A stretch of DNA of 64,000 nucleotides from Pseudolachnospira sp051055405 (GCF_051055405.1 NZ_CP167068.1:2604001-2668000); one strand, 5' to 3'; shown: positions 49,887 to 59,739, counted from the first letter of the stretch. Numbers and translations: made by a program. Notes: generated by a model from the letters alone, not told the origin.

Positions 49887-51419
49887 TTAAATCAACGGAG
49901 CAAAAATCCGAACCACTTTCTGCACCAGACGAACAAAGGCAGTGTGTTTCATGTTCTCTAAAGTCAACTCTAGGCTATGCTCATAAGTCGCCTTGATATC
50001 CTTTCGGATCTGTTCCAGGCACGGGGTATGATAGAGCAAAACGCCGCACTCAAAATGGTGATATAAACTCCGATAATCCAGGTTTACCGTCCCAACCGTC
50101 GCCAGTTTGCCATCGCAAAAGAACACCTTTGCGTGCAAAAATCCCGGTTGATAACAATAAATTTTTACTCCCTGCCGCATCAAATGGGGAAAATAGGACT
50201 CTGCCACCCAGCCAATAATTTTGTGATCGGACACGGCTGGAATAATCAGCCGTACATCTACGCCACGTTTGGCCGCAAGGCAAAGCGCCGTCACCATTTG
50301 ATCGTCCAAAACCACATATGGATTTAAAATCTCGATGGATCCCTGGGCGCTATGCAGCATGTTCAAATACACGTTTTCTCCTACATTTTCATCATCCAAA
50401 GGAGAATCGCTGTAGGGCTGAACAATTCCATTTCCGGAAAACTCCTCCGGATGGTACGTATGAGGACGGTACTGTTCAAAGTTTTCGTCCGTAGGCCGAA
50501 TCCCGTTCCACATGGACAAGAACATCATCGTAAGCCCCCACACCCCTTCGCCCCGAAGTAAAATTACATTGTCCTTCCAATAGCCGAATTCGCTGGTTTT
50601 ATTGATATATTCATCTCCCAGATTAATGCCGCCTGAAAAACCGGTATGCCCATCGATCACCAATATTTTTCTGTGATCCCGGTGGTTCATCACGACGGAC
50701 AAAAAAGGGACAAAGCGGTTAAAGGCTTCGCAGCGGATTCCCTCCGCTTCCAACTGTTCCCGGTATTCATAGGGCAAATAGGTCAGGCTTCCCACATCAT
50801 CGTAGATCACCCGTATATCCAGCCCTTCCGCTGCCTTTCGCTTCAAGATCTCATGGATTTTTCCCCACATTTCCCCTTCTCGGATAATAAAGTATTCCAA
50901 AAAGATAAAATGCTTTGCCTTTTCCAATTCCTCCAGCATGGAAGGAAATCCCGCTTCTCCGGAGGAAAAATAGGTTACTTCCGTATTTCTGTATGGCGCA
51001 TATCCCGCTGTTTTTTGCAGGTAATGCATTTGCCCCGCCGCTGCCTTATCCTCATGCGCCACCTGTTCCAGAACTTCCTGCCCGGTAGGCGCTAACGTCC
51101 ATACTCGCTCCGAAGCCCCTTCCAGCTTTTTCCGTAGTCCTCGCGTGGGCTTTCTCTGATAAAGCAGGAGATACATCAATCCCCCCAAAAGAGGGAACAG
51201 CAAAATCGGTACTGCCCATGCCAATTTGGAGTCGCTGTTCATATCCGTACTGATCAGCTGGACGACAGCTATGAGGCTGATGAGCCGTAAAAGCAAATTT
51301 GCAATGGTAGAATAATCTGTCAATCGGTACATAAAAATCAAAACCCAGGCGATCTGCAGGGCAATCAAACAGCCGACGATCAAGATGCGGGAAAGTACTT
51401 TACTTAAGATCTTTTTCAT
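49887..51419 (-). CDS. cls: Cardiolipin synthase
   Basis: The 510-residue protein starts at ATG 51419 (RBS GAGGTGTCCCC). Two N-terminal transmembrane helices (about 10-33, 40-60, with a third near 70-88) precede two phospholipase D domains with HRDHRKILVIDG and HAKVFFCDGKLATVGTVN as the HKD motifs. It condenses two phosphatidylglycerol molecules into cardiolipin in the membrane. A promoter lies just upstream. Confidence 0.95.
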   Translation of the reverse strand: MKKILSKVLSRILIVGCLIALQIAWVLIFMYRLTDYSTIANLLLRLISLIAVVQLISTDMNSDSKLAWAVPILLFPLLGGLMYLLLYQRKPTRGLRKKLEGASERVWTLAPTGQEVLEQVAHEDKAAAGQMHYLQKTAGYAPYRNTEVTYFSSGEAGFPSMLEELEKAKHFIFLEYFIIREGEMWGKIHEILKRKAAEGLDIRVIYDDVGSLTYLPYEYREQLEAEGIRCEAFNRFVPFLSVVMNHRDHRKILVIDGHTGFSGGINLGDEYINKTSEFGYWKDNVILLRGEGVWGLTMMFLSMWNGIRPTDENFEQYRPHTYHPEEFSGNGIVQPYSDSPLDDENVGENVYLNMLHSAQGSIEILNPYVVLDDQMVTALCLAAKRGVDVRLIIPAVSDHKIIGWVAESYFPHLMRQGVKIYCYQPGFLHAKVFFCDGKLATVGTVNLDYRSLYHHFECGVLLYHTPCLEQIRKDIKATYEHSLELTLENMKHTAFVRLVQKVVRIFAPLI

Positions 51420-51439
51420 GGGGACACCTCGCTAACGTT

Positions 51440-51468
51440 AGTATAGCGGATGAAGAAAAGATTTGCAA
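51440..51468 (-). promoter_or_regulatory. Sigma-A promoter of cls
   Basis: TTGCAA (51463-51468) and TATACT (51440-51445) are 17 bp apart on the minus strand. Confidence 0.65.
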
Positions 51469-51470
51469 GA

Positions 51471-51510
51471 AAAAGGGAGAGAGCAGGACGTTTCAACCCA
51501 AACTCTCTCC
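51471..51510 (-). terminator. Terminator after the HtrA gene
   Basis: On the minus strand GGAGAGAG pairs with CTCTCTCC, then CTTTTTCTT follows. It lies about 40 bp past the stop codon. Confidence 0.75.
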
Positions 51511-51549
51511 TCTTCTTTTCCGGCCATTTTTACGCTCATAGCATCCCGC

Positions 51550-52992
51550 TTACTGATAATCCGATTTTAATCCCAAGGTAATACTGAGATTTTTCTCCAC
51601 GTACTGTCCTTGCTCCAGACGCTGCACCGTAACCGTCACCACAGTACCACCCGGATAATAGGCAAGCAGTTTGTTCAGATCGTCATAGACGGAAATCTTT
51701 TCTCCTTCGAATCCCGTGATGATATCCTGATTTTGCAAACCGCCTTGGGCTGCCGGGCTCCCTTCTTCCACCGAATACACCAAAACTCCGCTCGGAATTC
51801 CATAGGCGCTGGTGTAGCTGCTGGACAGGTCTTTCAGCTGAACGCCCAAATACGGATACTCTTCATCCGGTACTTTCTGACGGGGTTCCTTCGCCGCAAG
51901 CTCATTAATGATATCTTTTGCATGGGAGATCGGGATAGCAAATCCCATTCCTTCCACTTCGCTGTCCGTATATTTTGCCACATTGATTCCAATCAATTTG
52001 CCGTTCATATCAATCAAAGCGCCGCCGCTATTGCCAGGGTTAATCGCAGCGTCTGTCTGAAGCAGCGTCATCTTCATGCCGTCTGTCGTCTGAATTTCAC
52101 GGTCAATCGCGCTGATCACACCGCTGCTGACCGACTGGCCCATTCCCAGTGCATTTCCGATAGCAATCACGCCCTGACCCAGCCGCAAAGAATCCGAATC
52201 GCCCAGTTCCATCTTTGTGATTCCACTTTTAGTTTCCTCACTCAGGGATTCCAGCATCACGCCAACCACCGCCAGGTCGTTTTCTGAATCCGTACCCTTG
52301 ATATATGCGTCGACGGTACTGCCATCGTTAAATGTCACCTTTAAGGAATCGGAATCCTTTACTACATGGTTATTGGTTACGATCCACAGTTCCGTACCGT
52401 TATCCCCAATGATGATGCCAGATCCGGCGCCGCTCACCTCTCTCTGACCACCATTTTGGCCAAAGAAATATCCGTAGTAATCGTTATAATTATTGTAAAT
52501 CATTGTGCTGGTGATGGCGACTACGGAAGGCATGCTGGCTTCCACCACATCCGAAGCATCCGTCACCATTGCCTGGCTGTTGCTGTTGCTTTTCACCTGC
52601 CCGATTGGAACCGCAGATTCTGGTGCTCCGGTTTCCGGCGCTTTGGTTGTCTCCGGAGCGGTCGACGTTCCTTGCGCCACCTGCGGCCGGTCTCCGCTTT
52701 CCATGATGCGGTTGATGCCCCAGGCCGCGCCGCCAATAATCGCACATATCAGAAAAATTCCAATTGGAATTCCAATGATTTTTCCCCAAGGCTTTTGCTT
52801 TTTCGGTTTTTTTGGAGGCTGACTGTCTCCATACCCCTGTCCACTCTGATACGGATTCTGATAAGATTGGCTCCGATAAGGTGCTTCCTGATACGACTGC
52901 CGTCTTTCTTCTTCCCGACGCGGAACAAAAGCCTTTACCGTCTCTCCTTCATAATCCGAACTGTTCTTCTCATTATCCCACTGTTCGTTCAT
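51550..52992 (-). CDS. htrA: HtrA/DegP-type serine protease with PDZ domain
   Basis: The ATG at 52992 follows AAAGGAGTGTCAGAT, giving 480 residues. A polar, Tyr/Gln-rich cytoplasmic tail (about 1-70) precedes one transmembrane helix (about 75-95, with IIGIPIGIFLICAIIGGAAWG) and a low-complexity linker. The trypsin-like domain contains the triad: H in TNNHVVKD, D in SENDLAVVG and S in INPGNSGGAL. A C-terminal PDZ domain follows. It degrades or refolds damaged proteins outside the membrane. A possible repeat copy lies directly upstream. Confidence 0.95.
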   Translation of the reverse strand: MNEQWDNEKNSSDYEGETVKAFVPRREEERRQSYQEAPYRSQSYQNPYQSGQGYGDSQPPKKPKKQKPWGKIIGIPIGIFLICAIIGGAAWGINRIMESGDRPQVAQGTSTAPETTKAPETGAPESAVPIGQVKSNSNSQAMVTDASDVVEASMPSVVAITSTMIYNNYNDYYGYFFGQNGGQREVSGAGSGIIIGDNGTELWIVTNNHVVKDSDSLKVTFNDGSTVDAYIKGTDSENDLAVVGVMLESLSEETKSGITKMELGDSDSLRLGQGVIAIGNALGMGQSVSSGVISAIDREIQTTDGMKMTLLQTDAAINPGNSGGALIDMNGKLIGINVAKYTDSEVEGMGFAIPISHAKDIINELAAKEPRQKVPDEEYPYLGVQLKDLSSSYTSAYGIPSGVLVYSVEEGSPAAQGGLQNQDIITGFEGEKISVYDDLNKLLAYYPGGTVVTVTVQRLEQGQYVEKNLSITLGLKSDYQ

Positions 52993-53031
52993 ATCTGACA
53001 CTCCTTTCAAGGACGTTTTTTTTTCGGTGAT

Positions 53032-53075
53032 GAGAAAGAATTTCTTGGCCAAACAAGGAATTTCTCAGATCGTTA
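53032..53075 (+). repeat. Possible degenerate copy of the dispersed palindromic repeat (copy D)
   Basis: It shares AGAAAGAATTTC and TTGGC with copies A-C, but the hairpin arms have diverged. It is upstream of the HtrA gene, as the others lie next to gene starts. The relationship is weak. Confidence 0.35.
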
Positions 53076-53115
53076 TTCGATTCGATGGGCAATTCCGAAT
53101 GAATTTCCATCGAAT

Positions 53116-53169
53116 AAAAAGCCTGCTTGACTCTTCCTCTTTGTGATGATTCGAGTTTAGCAGGCTTTT
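53116..53169 (-). terminator. Terminator after the LCP gene
   Basis: AAAAGCCTGCT and AGCAGGCTTTT pair around a 32-nt loop; on the minus strand the hairpin is followed by TTTTTATT. Confidence 0.75.
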
Positions 53170-53211
53170 GTGATGAATTTGTGTAAAGTCAGTTAAAAAA
53201 TTTTGAAAAGT

Positions 53212-54558
53212 TTACTTGTGAGACTGGCGGTACTCATCGATATAATCGCTGATCTTTTGCACCGTATTCGTCGGAGCATAATTCTTCGTTCCATAAAGGA
53301 ATTCATGAAGCTTCGCCACATTATCCGTCAGGTGGTAATAGTAGACATAGGCAGGCCCCTTATCTTCCTGATCCCGATACATCTGGTCAAAGGGAATTCT
53401 GGTATTCTCCCCCATCGTATAGTCTCCGACATCTAACACCAGTCCCAAAACATCCGTCAAAGAAAGATTAGTGGAAATTCCCGGCATAATCGTCTCACAG
53501 ATGTCTTCCAGCTCGCCAAGGCTTAAGGTCTTCGCTTTCGCCATCATAGCGGCTATCACCGTGCGCTGCCGCTCGGCGCGGGTCAAATCATGATGCCCTA
53601 CGCTTCGAATCCGCGCGTAGGTTAAAACCTGTACGCCGTCCAGGTGATACATCAAATTATCCGCGTCTTTCACCTGATCCGACTCATAACCGTCGTTCAC
53701 ATCCACATGCACCGAATCCAATCCTGTTACACTGATTACCTCGTCGATATAGTTGTTCAGCGCCTTCACTTCCGCAGAAGAAAGTTCCAAATCCAAACCG
53801 TCCATCATGTTTACCGTATCGGCTACCGCTTTCCAGTTCACCGTCACGTACTGATCGATGGTCAAATCCAGGTTTCGGTTGATGGTCTGAATCGCTTCCT
53901 TCACGCCGTACTTGCTATAGATGTCAGTCAGCTTGTCGTGCTTTCCCTCTGTGGTCTCAAAGAAAGAATCGCGCAAAATGGAAACTAGCTTAACTTCCTT
54001 GGTCTCATTGTTAATGCAGGCAATGATATCCGTATCCGCATTGGCCCCTGGTGAAGTCAGGTTTTTATTGCTCCTGGAATCCACGCCGAACAAAAGAATC
54101 GTGGTATATTTTTCTTTTGCCTGCTTGACCGATTCCGGAATGTTCTCGTTGGTCTGGATCTCTTCTCTCCTAAAATCCGTCGGCTTCTCCACCTTGTCCC
54201 AAAGATTCTTCACATAGAAAAAACCAAAAGCCGCTACTGCAACAAGCAATAACAGGATCACTTCCACGACAACCAAAATAATCTTTTTCTTACGCTTTTT
54301 CCTTCTAGCTAGTTCTCGGCGCTCTCTGGCGCCTCGCCGGTTCGAGTCATCCATATAGGACCGGCCCCGCTCTTCCTCTCCCGGATAGACACGCCGTGCG
54401 CGGCTTGTTCCATTATAAGAACCAGCCGAACGGGAACTGCGTGGGCGCTCGTCTCTGCTTCCATAAGAGTTTCCGCTGCGGGAATTGCGTGGACGAGGTT
54501 CTTCGGTGCGGGGACGTCTCGGACGGTCGCCGCGATACCGTTCATCTCGATTTCCCAT
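53212..54558 (-). CDS. LytR-CpsA-Psr family glycopolymer ligase
   Basis: The 448-residue protein starts at ATG 54558 behind GAGAGGAAGAG. It has an Arg/Ser/Glu-rich cytoplasmic tail (1-93), a transmembrane helix (94-116) and an extracellular LCP domain with TTILLFGVDSRS (phosphate-binding), RDSFFETTEGKHDKL and RIRSVGHHDLTRAERQR. LCP proteins attach wall teichoic acid or capsule to peptidoglycan. The unusually long basic/acidic N-terminal tail may be intrinsically disordered or phosphorylated. Confidence 0.93.
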   Translation of the reverse strand: MGNRDERYRGDRPRRPRTEEPRPRNSRSGNSYGSRDERPRSSRSAGSYNGTSRARRVYPGEEERGRSYMDDSNRRGARERRELARRKKRKKKIILVVVEVILLLLVAVAAFGFFYVKNLWDKVEKPTDFRREEIQTNENIPESVKQAKEKYTTILLFGVDSRSNKNLTSPGANADTDIIACINNETKEVKLVSILRDSFFETTEGKHDKLTDIYSKYGVKEAIQTINRNLDLTIDQYVTVNWKAVADTVNMMDGLDLELSSAEVKALNNYIDEVISVTGLDSVHVDVNDGYESDQVKDADNLMYHLDGVQVLTYARIRSVGHHDLTRAERQRTVIAAMMAKAKTLSLGELEDICETIMPGISTNLSLTDVLGLVLDVGDYTMGENTRIPFDQMYRDQEDKGPAYVYYYHLTDNVAKLHEFLYGTKNYAPTNTVQKISDYIDEYRQSHK

Positions 54559-54720
54559 GAATATCTCTTCCTCTCTTTATTTCGTAGCTTTCCAAATAAT
54601 ATCTTTTATCATACTCGATTTTTCCAGAAAGTTCAATCCGATTTTTCTTAAGAAAATCATACAAATATCGGTACAAATCAAAGGGAACGGCGGAAAAGCC
54701 GGCGGAATTCTCTATCGCAA

Positions 54721-54756
54721 TGAAAATAAACCTGCCAAATGGCAGGCTTATTTTCA
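54721..54756. terminator. Terminator after the citrate-type transporter gene
   Basis: TGAAAATAAACCTGCCA and TGGCAGGCTTATTTTCA pair with a minimal loop at 54721-54756, giving a long stem followed by T-rich sequence on the minus strand. Confidence 0.75.
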
Positions 54757-54825
54757 ACGCAAAATGCTTTAAAATAAGATTCTTAGGAAAACTCCTTGAT
54801 TTTAAAATCCTCCGCCTGCTCCTTC

Positions 54826-56136
54826 TCAGATCGGCATAATTCCCAGTACAATGGCCGCGGCGATCGCAATCAAATTTGTAATGCTCTGCACTCGAACCGC
54901 CGTTCCAAAATAGTGATTGGAATCGGTTTCCAAAAGGGAGCATCCCAAAAAGTTCGCCGGGTTCATCGGAGTGGAGCCGGTTGCCAGAGTCAAATTGATG
55001 ATGAAGGGGGCAATCATAGCCAGACCAGTAAATCCAAAAGGAGCGCCCACAGTTACTAACACTGGATACAACATGGTAAACACGCGGCTCGGCACATAGC
55101 GGATGCAGACCACGCACACGGCCAGCAAAATCACATGCATATAGCGGGCCAGGAAGCTAGGGAAATAGGCCACCGTAGCATCGCCTAAGGCCGTCACCAT
55201 TCCCGTATCTGTGAATACCGCCAGGTAAACGCTAATACCAATCATAAAAAGGAACAGTCCCATAAATTGCTTCCCGGCTTTCTCCACCAGAGGCCCGAAG
55301 TCCTTGGGATAGTTGACCAAAATCATATAAGCAGAGCCAATCATAAACAGCAAATATGCAGGAAGCTTAAAGACTAAAAGACCAGCCATCAACGCCAGAA
55401 ATACCAACAAATTTGGCCAGAGCAGATGAGGACGCGTCAATTTTTTCTTCTCCGCCTGTGCCTCTGCTTCCTGGGCCTCCTCCAGGCCGTCCACAGTCAA
55501 AAACAAACTTCCATGTTCCTTTTTATGTTTCCACGCCATGTAAAACCACTGGAACAAAATGCCGGGAGCCATACAGATGGCAGCTTTGGAGGCTGCTGCT
55601 GAGAGCTCTGTCGGTTCACAGCCTAGAACCACAGAAACATTTAAAACGCCTGGGCTCCAAGGTAACCACATCATAACGGCCAATGCCGTCTGAACCAGGA
55701 TAAAACAATACTCCCGGGTTAGCTTCAGCTTTTTATAAAGAGGAAGCAGGACAGGGAAAAGTACCAGGTAAGTCACAGAGATCTGCTGCGCCAGAGCGCA
55801 CAGAAGGCCAAGAGCTGTAGTCAGCACCATCAAGGCAATCACATTCATACGGGTGCCAAAGGGTTTAATCAGCACATTTACAACCGTCTCAAAGAGACCG
55901 GTTTCAATCATCATCGTAAAGTAAATGAGGGCAAACAGTAACAGAAAACCAGCCGACGCCATGGTTTCGTTGAGCTTTGCCAAAATGGAGGCGCTGATAT
56001 CCGGCAGAGAATATCCCAGGCACAAGGCCGCAAGGATCGGGATAATCATCATCACTAGATATATAGGAACTCTTTTTTGGAATGTAGCCAGAACAAGCAG
56101 TAAAACCATCAAAATTGCGATCAACGTTACGTTCAT
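54826..56136 (-). CDS. Citrate-type transporter (CitMHS-like)
   Basis: The 436-residue polytopic protein has about 11-12 membrane helices. The loop segment LKLTREYCFILVQTALAVMM, with MWLPWSPGVLN, and a second half containing GSTPMNPANFLG resemble CitMHS-family metal-citrate symporters. A charged cytoplasmic loop (about 195-230) splits the halves. The ATG at 56136 lies 27 bp after an esterase gene, so the two are probably co-transcribed under the divergent LysR regulator. The substrate could be citrate or another carboxylate, perhaps one released by the esterase. Confidence 0.82.
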   Translation of the reverse strand: MNVTLIAILMVLLLVLATFQKRVPIYLVMMIIPILAALCLGYSLPDISASILAKLNETMASAGFLLLFALIYFTMMIETGLFETVVNVLIKPFGTRMNVIALMVLTTALGLLCALAQQISVTYLVLFPVLLPLYKKLKLTREYCFILVQTALAVMMWLPWSPGVLNVSVVLGCEPTELSAAASKAAICMAPGILFQWFYMAWKHKKEHGSLFLTVDGLEEAQEAEAQAEKKKLTRPHLLWPNLLVFLALMAGLLVFKLPAYLLFMIGSAYMILVNYPKDFGPLVEKAGKQFMGLFLFMIGISVYLAVFTDTGMVTALGDATVAYFPSFLARYMHVILLAVCVVCIRYVPSRVFTMLYPVLVTVGAPFGFTGLAMIAPFIINLTLATGSTPMNPANFLGCSLLETDSNHYFGTAVRVQSITNLIAIAAAIVLGIMPI

Positions 56137-56163
56137 TTTCTCTACCTCTCTCGTTATTCTTTT

Positions 56164-57111
56164 CTATCGGTACGGCTTCATGTGAAACTCACGCTGAAAA
56201 GCCGCAGCCATCATATCATGCAGCAGATCGCTGTAGGGATGGGGAAACCGGTTATAGCAGTGGCCCACCCGTGCCGCACAATAAATCTCACACTGAACGC
56301 CATGCTCCAAAAGACGGTTCGCGTAGCGAAGCCCATCATCCCGCAAAGCATCGTATTCCGCCACCACTACCATATGAGGCTCCAGGCCAGCCAGATCCTG
56401 ACAGTTCATCGGGAACGCATAGTAAGGAGCCATGTAGCCGTTGTATCCGCCCAAATAGCCTGGCTCCGCAAACAGTTGGGGCGTAGCCTTACCCACCTTA
56501 TAGTCGTACCACTGATGATATCCTACGGTCTTGGTAAAGTCCACGGACAGTGGAGGACACACCAAAGCGGTGAAAACAGAACGCGGACCACCTTGATCTC
56601 GGCAGTACAAAGACAGCCCCTCCGCCAGATTTCCTCCAGCGCTGTTGCCGGTAAGCCCGATCCGTTCCGGATCCCCTCCCAGTTCTGCCGCGTGCTCAAA
56701 GATCCAGCAGAAAGCATGGTAACAGTCCATCAGTGGAATCGGATAGACAATCCCTTTGCCGTCCACCAGACGGTAGTCCACAGTAATGACAATGGCTGGA
56801 ATTCTCTCTGCCAGGGCACAGCAGCGGAAGGTGTCCAGCTCCAAATCTCCCTGCCTCCAACCGCCTCCGTGCAGACTCATAATAATAGGAGCCTTTTCCC
56901 CCGCGTCTGCCGGTGTAAAGATTCGGATTTTACGCTCTGTCCCCTCCTTATCTACCGGAATCATCCGGTCTTCAATCTTCATCCCCTCAGGGATCTCAAA
57001 ATTGTCCGCCAAACGGTTCAGCTCTGCCTTTGCCGCCTGAATCTCCGGCGTATTTTCTTTTCTGGCAGCCAGCATGACTGACTCAAAGCCAGGGCAAGGG
57101 TTACAAATCAT
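56164..57111 (-). CDS. Alpha/beta hydrolase, HSL-type esterase
   Basis: The 315-residue protein has the oxyanion-hole HGGG motif (SLHGGGWRQGD), the nucleophile GNSAGGN, an acid in VVAEYDALRDDG and a His in RVGHCYNRFP, the full hormone-sensitive-lipase-type triad. It probably hydrolyses small carboxylic esters in the cytoplasm. It is upstream of the citrate-type transporter in one unit and divergent from a LysR gene. ATG 57111 is the chosen start. Confidence 0.88.
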   Translation of the reverse strand: MICNPCPGFESVMLAARKENTPEIQAAKAELNRLADNFEIPEGMKIEDRMIPVDKEGTERKIRIFTPADAGEKAPIIMSLHGGGWRQGDLELDTFRCCALAERIPAIVITVDYRLVDGKGIVYPIPLMDCYHAFCWIFEHAAELGGDPERIGLTGNSAGGNLAEGLSLYCRDQGGPRSVFTALVCPPLSVDFTKTVGYHQWYDYKVGKATPQLFAEPGYLGGYNGYMAPYYAFPMNCQDLAGLEPHMVVVAEYDALRDDGLRYANRLLEHGVQCEIYCAARVGHCYNRFPHPYSDLLHDMMAAAFQREFHMKPYR

Positions 57112-57394
57112 AGTACGTTCCTTTCCATTCCGAAAATCTTTGCGCGCATTTTCTTATTTTCATTTATTTCCGCTTGTACCATGTACCCGGCATGGCCCCG
57201 CTCCAGGCCGGTATCATGTCTTTCGATATTATATCAGAGTTTATTCCGCTTATTGATTCTTTCTCCACATGAGGTTATAATAAAATTGCATAAAGAATCA
57301 TTTGTTTTGTATAACAAATGGACGTTTTTTGTCCCACGATATAGAATCTAGGAAAATCTGCGATGAATGCCAAGAATCTCTTTGAGGAAGTAAA
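57112..57394. promoter_or_regulatory. Divergent LysR regulatory region
   Basis: A perfect 8-bp inverted repeat CATTTGTT-6 nt-AACAAATG (57299-57320), containing a T-N11-A core, is a good LysR operator candidate. A minus-strand TATAAT (57228-57233) lies about 115 bp ahead of the esterase start. Confidence 0.55.
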
Positions 57395-58315
57395 ATGGAT
57401 ATCTTTCAGATACGATATTTTCTTGAATTGAAAAAACATGAGCACATGTCCGTAACCGCGGACCTTCTGAATATCTCCCAGCCCGCGTTAAGCCGGAGCA
57501 TCGCCGCTCTGGAGGCGGAGCTTGGAATTCAGTTGTTCGACCGGCTTGGAAAAAGAATTAAGCTGAATCGAAATGGAGAGGAGTTCGCCAAATATGCAGA
57601 AAAAGCCCTTCGTTTTCTGGATTACGGCGTAGATGCGGCTAAAAAGGTACATTATGAGATAACCGGCCAGATCACTCTCCTATGTTATGCCTATGCTCCA
57701 GTCTTTCACCCCTGCCTGGCAGCTTACGCCAAGCTGAATCCTTATGTACATTTTATGGTCAGCCAATTTGCACTGGGGGAGAGACTGAAGCGTTCCGAGT
57801 CGCCGGACTTTATCCTCTGCAGTTCCAGCGGCGCCCTTCCTTTCAGCCAAGAGCAGTTTTGGATCTCAGAGCCCCTGGCACAGGAGGATTACCTGCTGGC
57901 TGCCTCCGCCAGCCTCCTTCCACCGCAGCCAGGCCGTACAAGCCTAGACCTGGCTGAGCTTAAAGATTATCCCTTTATCACTCTGACCCATAACTCCATC
58001 TTTTACCGGGATATCACCTTTCTTCTTTGTCAGAACGCTGGATTTTTTACTAAGAGCCCCATTCAGGCGGACAGCTATGACGCACAGCTAGATCTGGTCC
58101 GTCAAGGCCTGGGCCTGGCCATCCTTCCGGCCAGCTATATCCGCTTCCTGGAATGCCCAGATTCCGGTCTGGTTTTTTATTCCCTGGAAAACTGCCCCTA
58201 CCGCCATACCCTCTCCCTGCTTCGCCAGAGGAAAGCGCTGATGACAGAGGCAGCTCTGGACTTCTGGGATTTTGTATTGGATTACTACGGGAAGGCGCCG
58301 GACAGCCGGGATTAA
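57395..58315 (+). CDS. LysR-family transcriptional regulator
   Basis: The 306-residue protein starts at ATG 57395 (RBS GAGGAAGTAAA). Residues 1-60 form the LysR winged helix (FQIRYFLELKKHEHMSVTAD; LNISQPALSRSIAALEAELG). The remainder is a periplasmic-binding-like effector domain. It is transcribed away from the esterase-transporter operon and probably regulates it via the inverted repeat in between. It converges on gatB, overlapping its end by 4 bp. Confidence 0.92.
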   Translation: MDIFQIRYFLELKKHEHMSVTADLLNISQPALSRSIAALEAELGIQLFDRLGKRIKLNRNGEEFAKYAEKALRFLDYGVDAAKKVHYEITGQITLLCYAYAPVFHPCLAAYAKLNPYVHFMVSQFALGERLKRSESPDFILCSSSGALPFSQEQFWISEPLAQEDYLLAASASLLPPQPGRTSLDLAELKDYPFITLTHNSIFYRDITFLLCQNAGFFTKSPIQADSYDAQLDLVRQGLGLAILPASYIRFLECPDSGLVFYSLENCPYRHTLSLLRQRKALMTEAALDFWDFVLDYYGKAPDSRD

Positions 58316-59739
58316 AGCATCTTTTTCAAAATCTCCCGGATCTTCCCCGGATTTGCTTTTCCTTTTGCCTTTTTCATGGCCTGGCCGACCAAAAAGCCAA
58401 ATGCTTTTTCCTTTCCATTCCGGTAATCTTCCACCGGCTGTGGGTTTTCCTGAAGCGCCTGTTTCACCATATCCCACAGCTGTTCTTCATCGTCCATAAG
58501 GCCAAGTCCGTGTTCCTCCACATAGGCTTCCGGGTCCACGTCCCGCGCAAAAATCTGTGCAAAAACATCTTTTGCCGTCGTGCGGTTGATACGTCCTTCT
58601 TCCACCAATCGAATCAGCGCCGCCAGATGCTCTGGCGAAAACGGCATCTCATCCCGTTCCACTCCTCTGTCTTTCCACAGGCGCATAGTCTCTCCGATAA
58701 GCCAGTTAGCGGCTTCCTTGGGCTTTTGACATAGCGAAACCGTTTTCTCAAAAAATTCCGCCGTCTGCCGGGACTCTGTCAAAAGATCAATATCATAATC
58801 AGAAAGACCATATGTCTTTTGATAGCGTTCTCTTTTTTCTTCCCGCATTTCCGGTATTTTTTTTCGAATTTCCGAGATCCACGAATCGGTCAGCACCACC
58901 GGCGGCAAATCGGGTTCCGGAAAATATCGATAATCCTTGGCGTCTTCCTTGGAACGCATTGGATAAGATTGCCCTTTTGCTTCATCCCATCGTCTCGTCT
59001 CCCGTCTCACACACCCGCCGCTCTGAAGAATTTCCGCCTGTCTTTTCGTTTCATGTTCAATCGCGCGGGAAATTGCCCGGAAGGAGCTAAGATTTTTCAT
59101 CTCTGTCCGAACGCCAAGCTCCGAGGAACCAGACTCCCGCAAAGACAAATTCACATCGGCCCGCATAGAACCTTCCTGCAGTTTACAGTCTGAGGCGCCT
59201 AGATATTGAATCGTCATCCGCAGCTGCTCCAGGTAAGCGATCACTTCTTTTGCTGACGACAAATCCGGCCTGGAAACAATCTCAATCAACGGCACTCCGC
59301 TCCGGTTATAATCCACCAAAGATCCCTTGCCATCTTCTTCATGGATCAGCTTCCCCGCATCGTCCTCCAAATGAATCTCATAAATTCCAACTCGTTTTTT
59401 TCCAAACTCCCCCCGAATTTCCAGATACCCATCCCGGCAGATCGGAAAGTACAATTGAGAAATCTGGTAATTTTGCGGGTTATCCGGGTAAAAATAGTTC
59501 TTCCGGTCAAAGAAGCTGACCCGCGTAATCTCACAGTGAGTGGCAAGTCCTACCGCCACCGCGTGCTCTACCGCCTTTCGGTTTAACACCGGCAGCGCCC
59601 CCGGCATTCCGGTGCAAACCGGGCAGACATGGGTATTCGGAACTCCCCCGAAAGCCGTACTGCATCCACAAAAAATCTTCGACTTTGTGGAAAGTTCTAC
59701 ATGGACTTCCAATCCGATCACCGTCTCATACATCTTCAT
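58312..59739 (-). CDS. gatB: Asp-tRNA(Asn)/Glu-tRNA(Gln) amidotransferase subunit B
   Basis: The 475-residue protein starts at ATG 59739 behind GGGGGAGCGCG and overlaps gatA by 14 bp. Motifs are YETVIGLEVHVELSTKSKIF, PVCTGMPGALPVLN, and DYNRSGVPLIEIVSRPD. The C-terminal tail domain includes GQAMKKAKGKANPGKIREIL. With GatA and GatC it converts mischarged Glu-tRNA(Gln) to Gln-tRNA(Gln). Confidence 0.97.
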   Translation of the reverse strand: MKMYETVIGLEVHVELSTKSKIFCGCSTAFGGVPNTHVCPVCTGMPGALPVLNRKAVEHAVAVGLATHCEITRVSFFDRKNYFYPDNPQNYQISQLYFPICRDGYLEIRGEFGKKRVGIYEIHLEDDAGKLIHEEDGKGSLVDYNRSGVPLIEIVSRPDLSSAKEVIAYLEQLRMTIQYLGASDCKLQEGSMRADVNLSLRESGSSELGVRTEMKNLSSFRAISRAIEHETKRQAEILQSGGCVRRETRRWDEAKGQSYPMRSKEDAKDYRYFPEPDLPPVVLTDSWISEIRKKIPEMREEKRERYQKTYGLSDYDIDLLTESRQTAEFFEKTVSLCQKPKEAANWLIGETMRLWKDRGVERDEMPFSPEHLAALIRLVEEGRINRTTAKDVFAQIFARDVDPEAYVEEHGLGLMDDEEQLWDMVKQALQENPQPVEDYRNGKEKAFGFLVGQAMKKAKGKANPGKIREILKKML

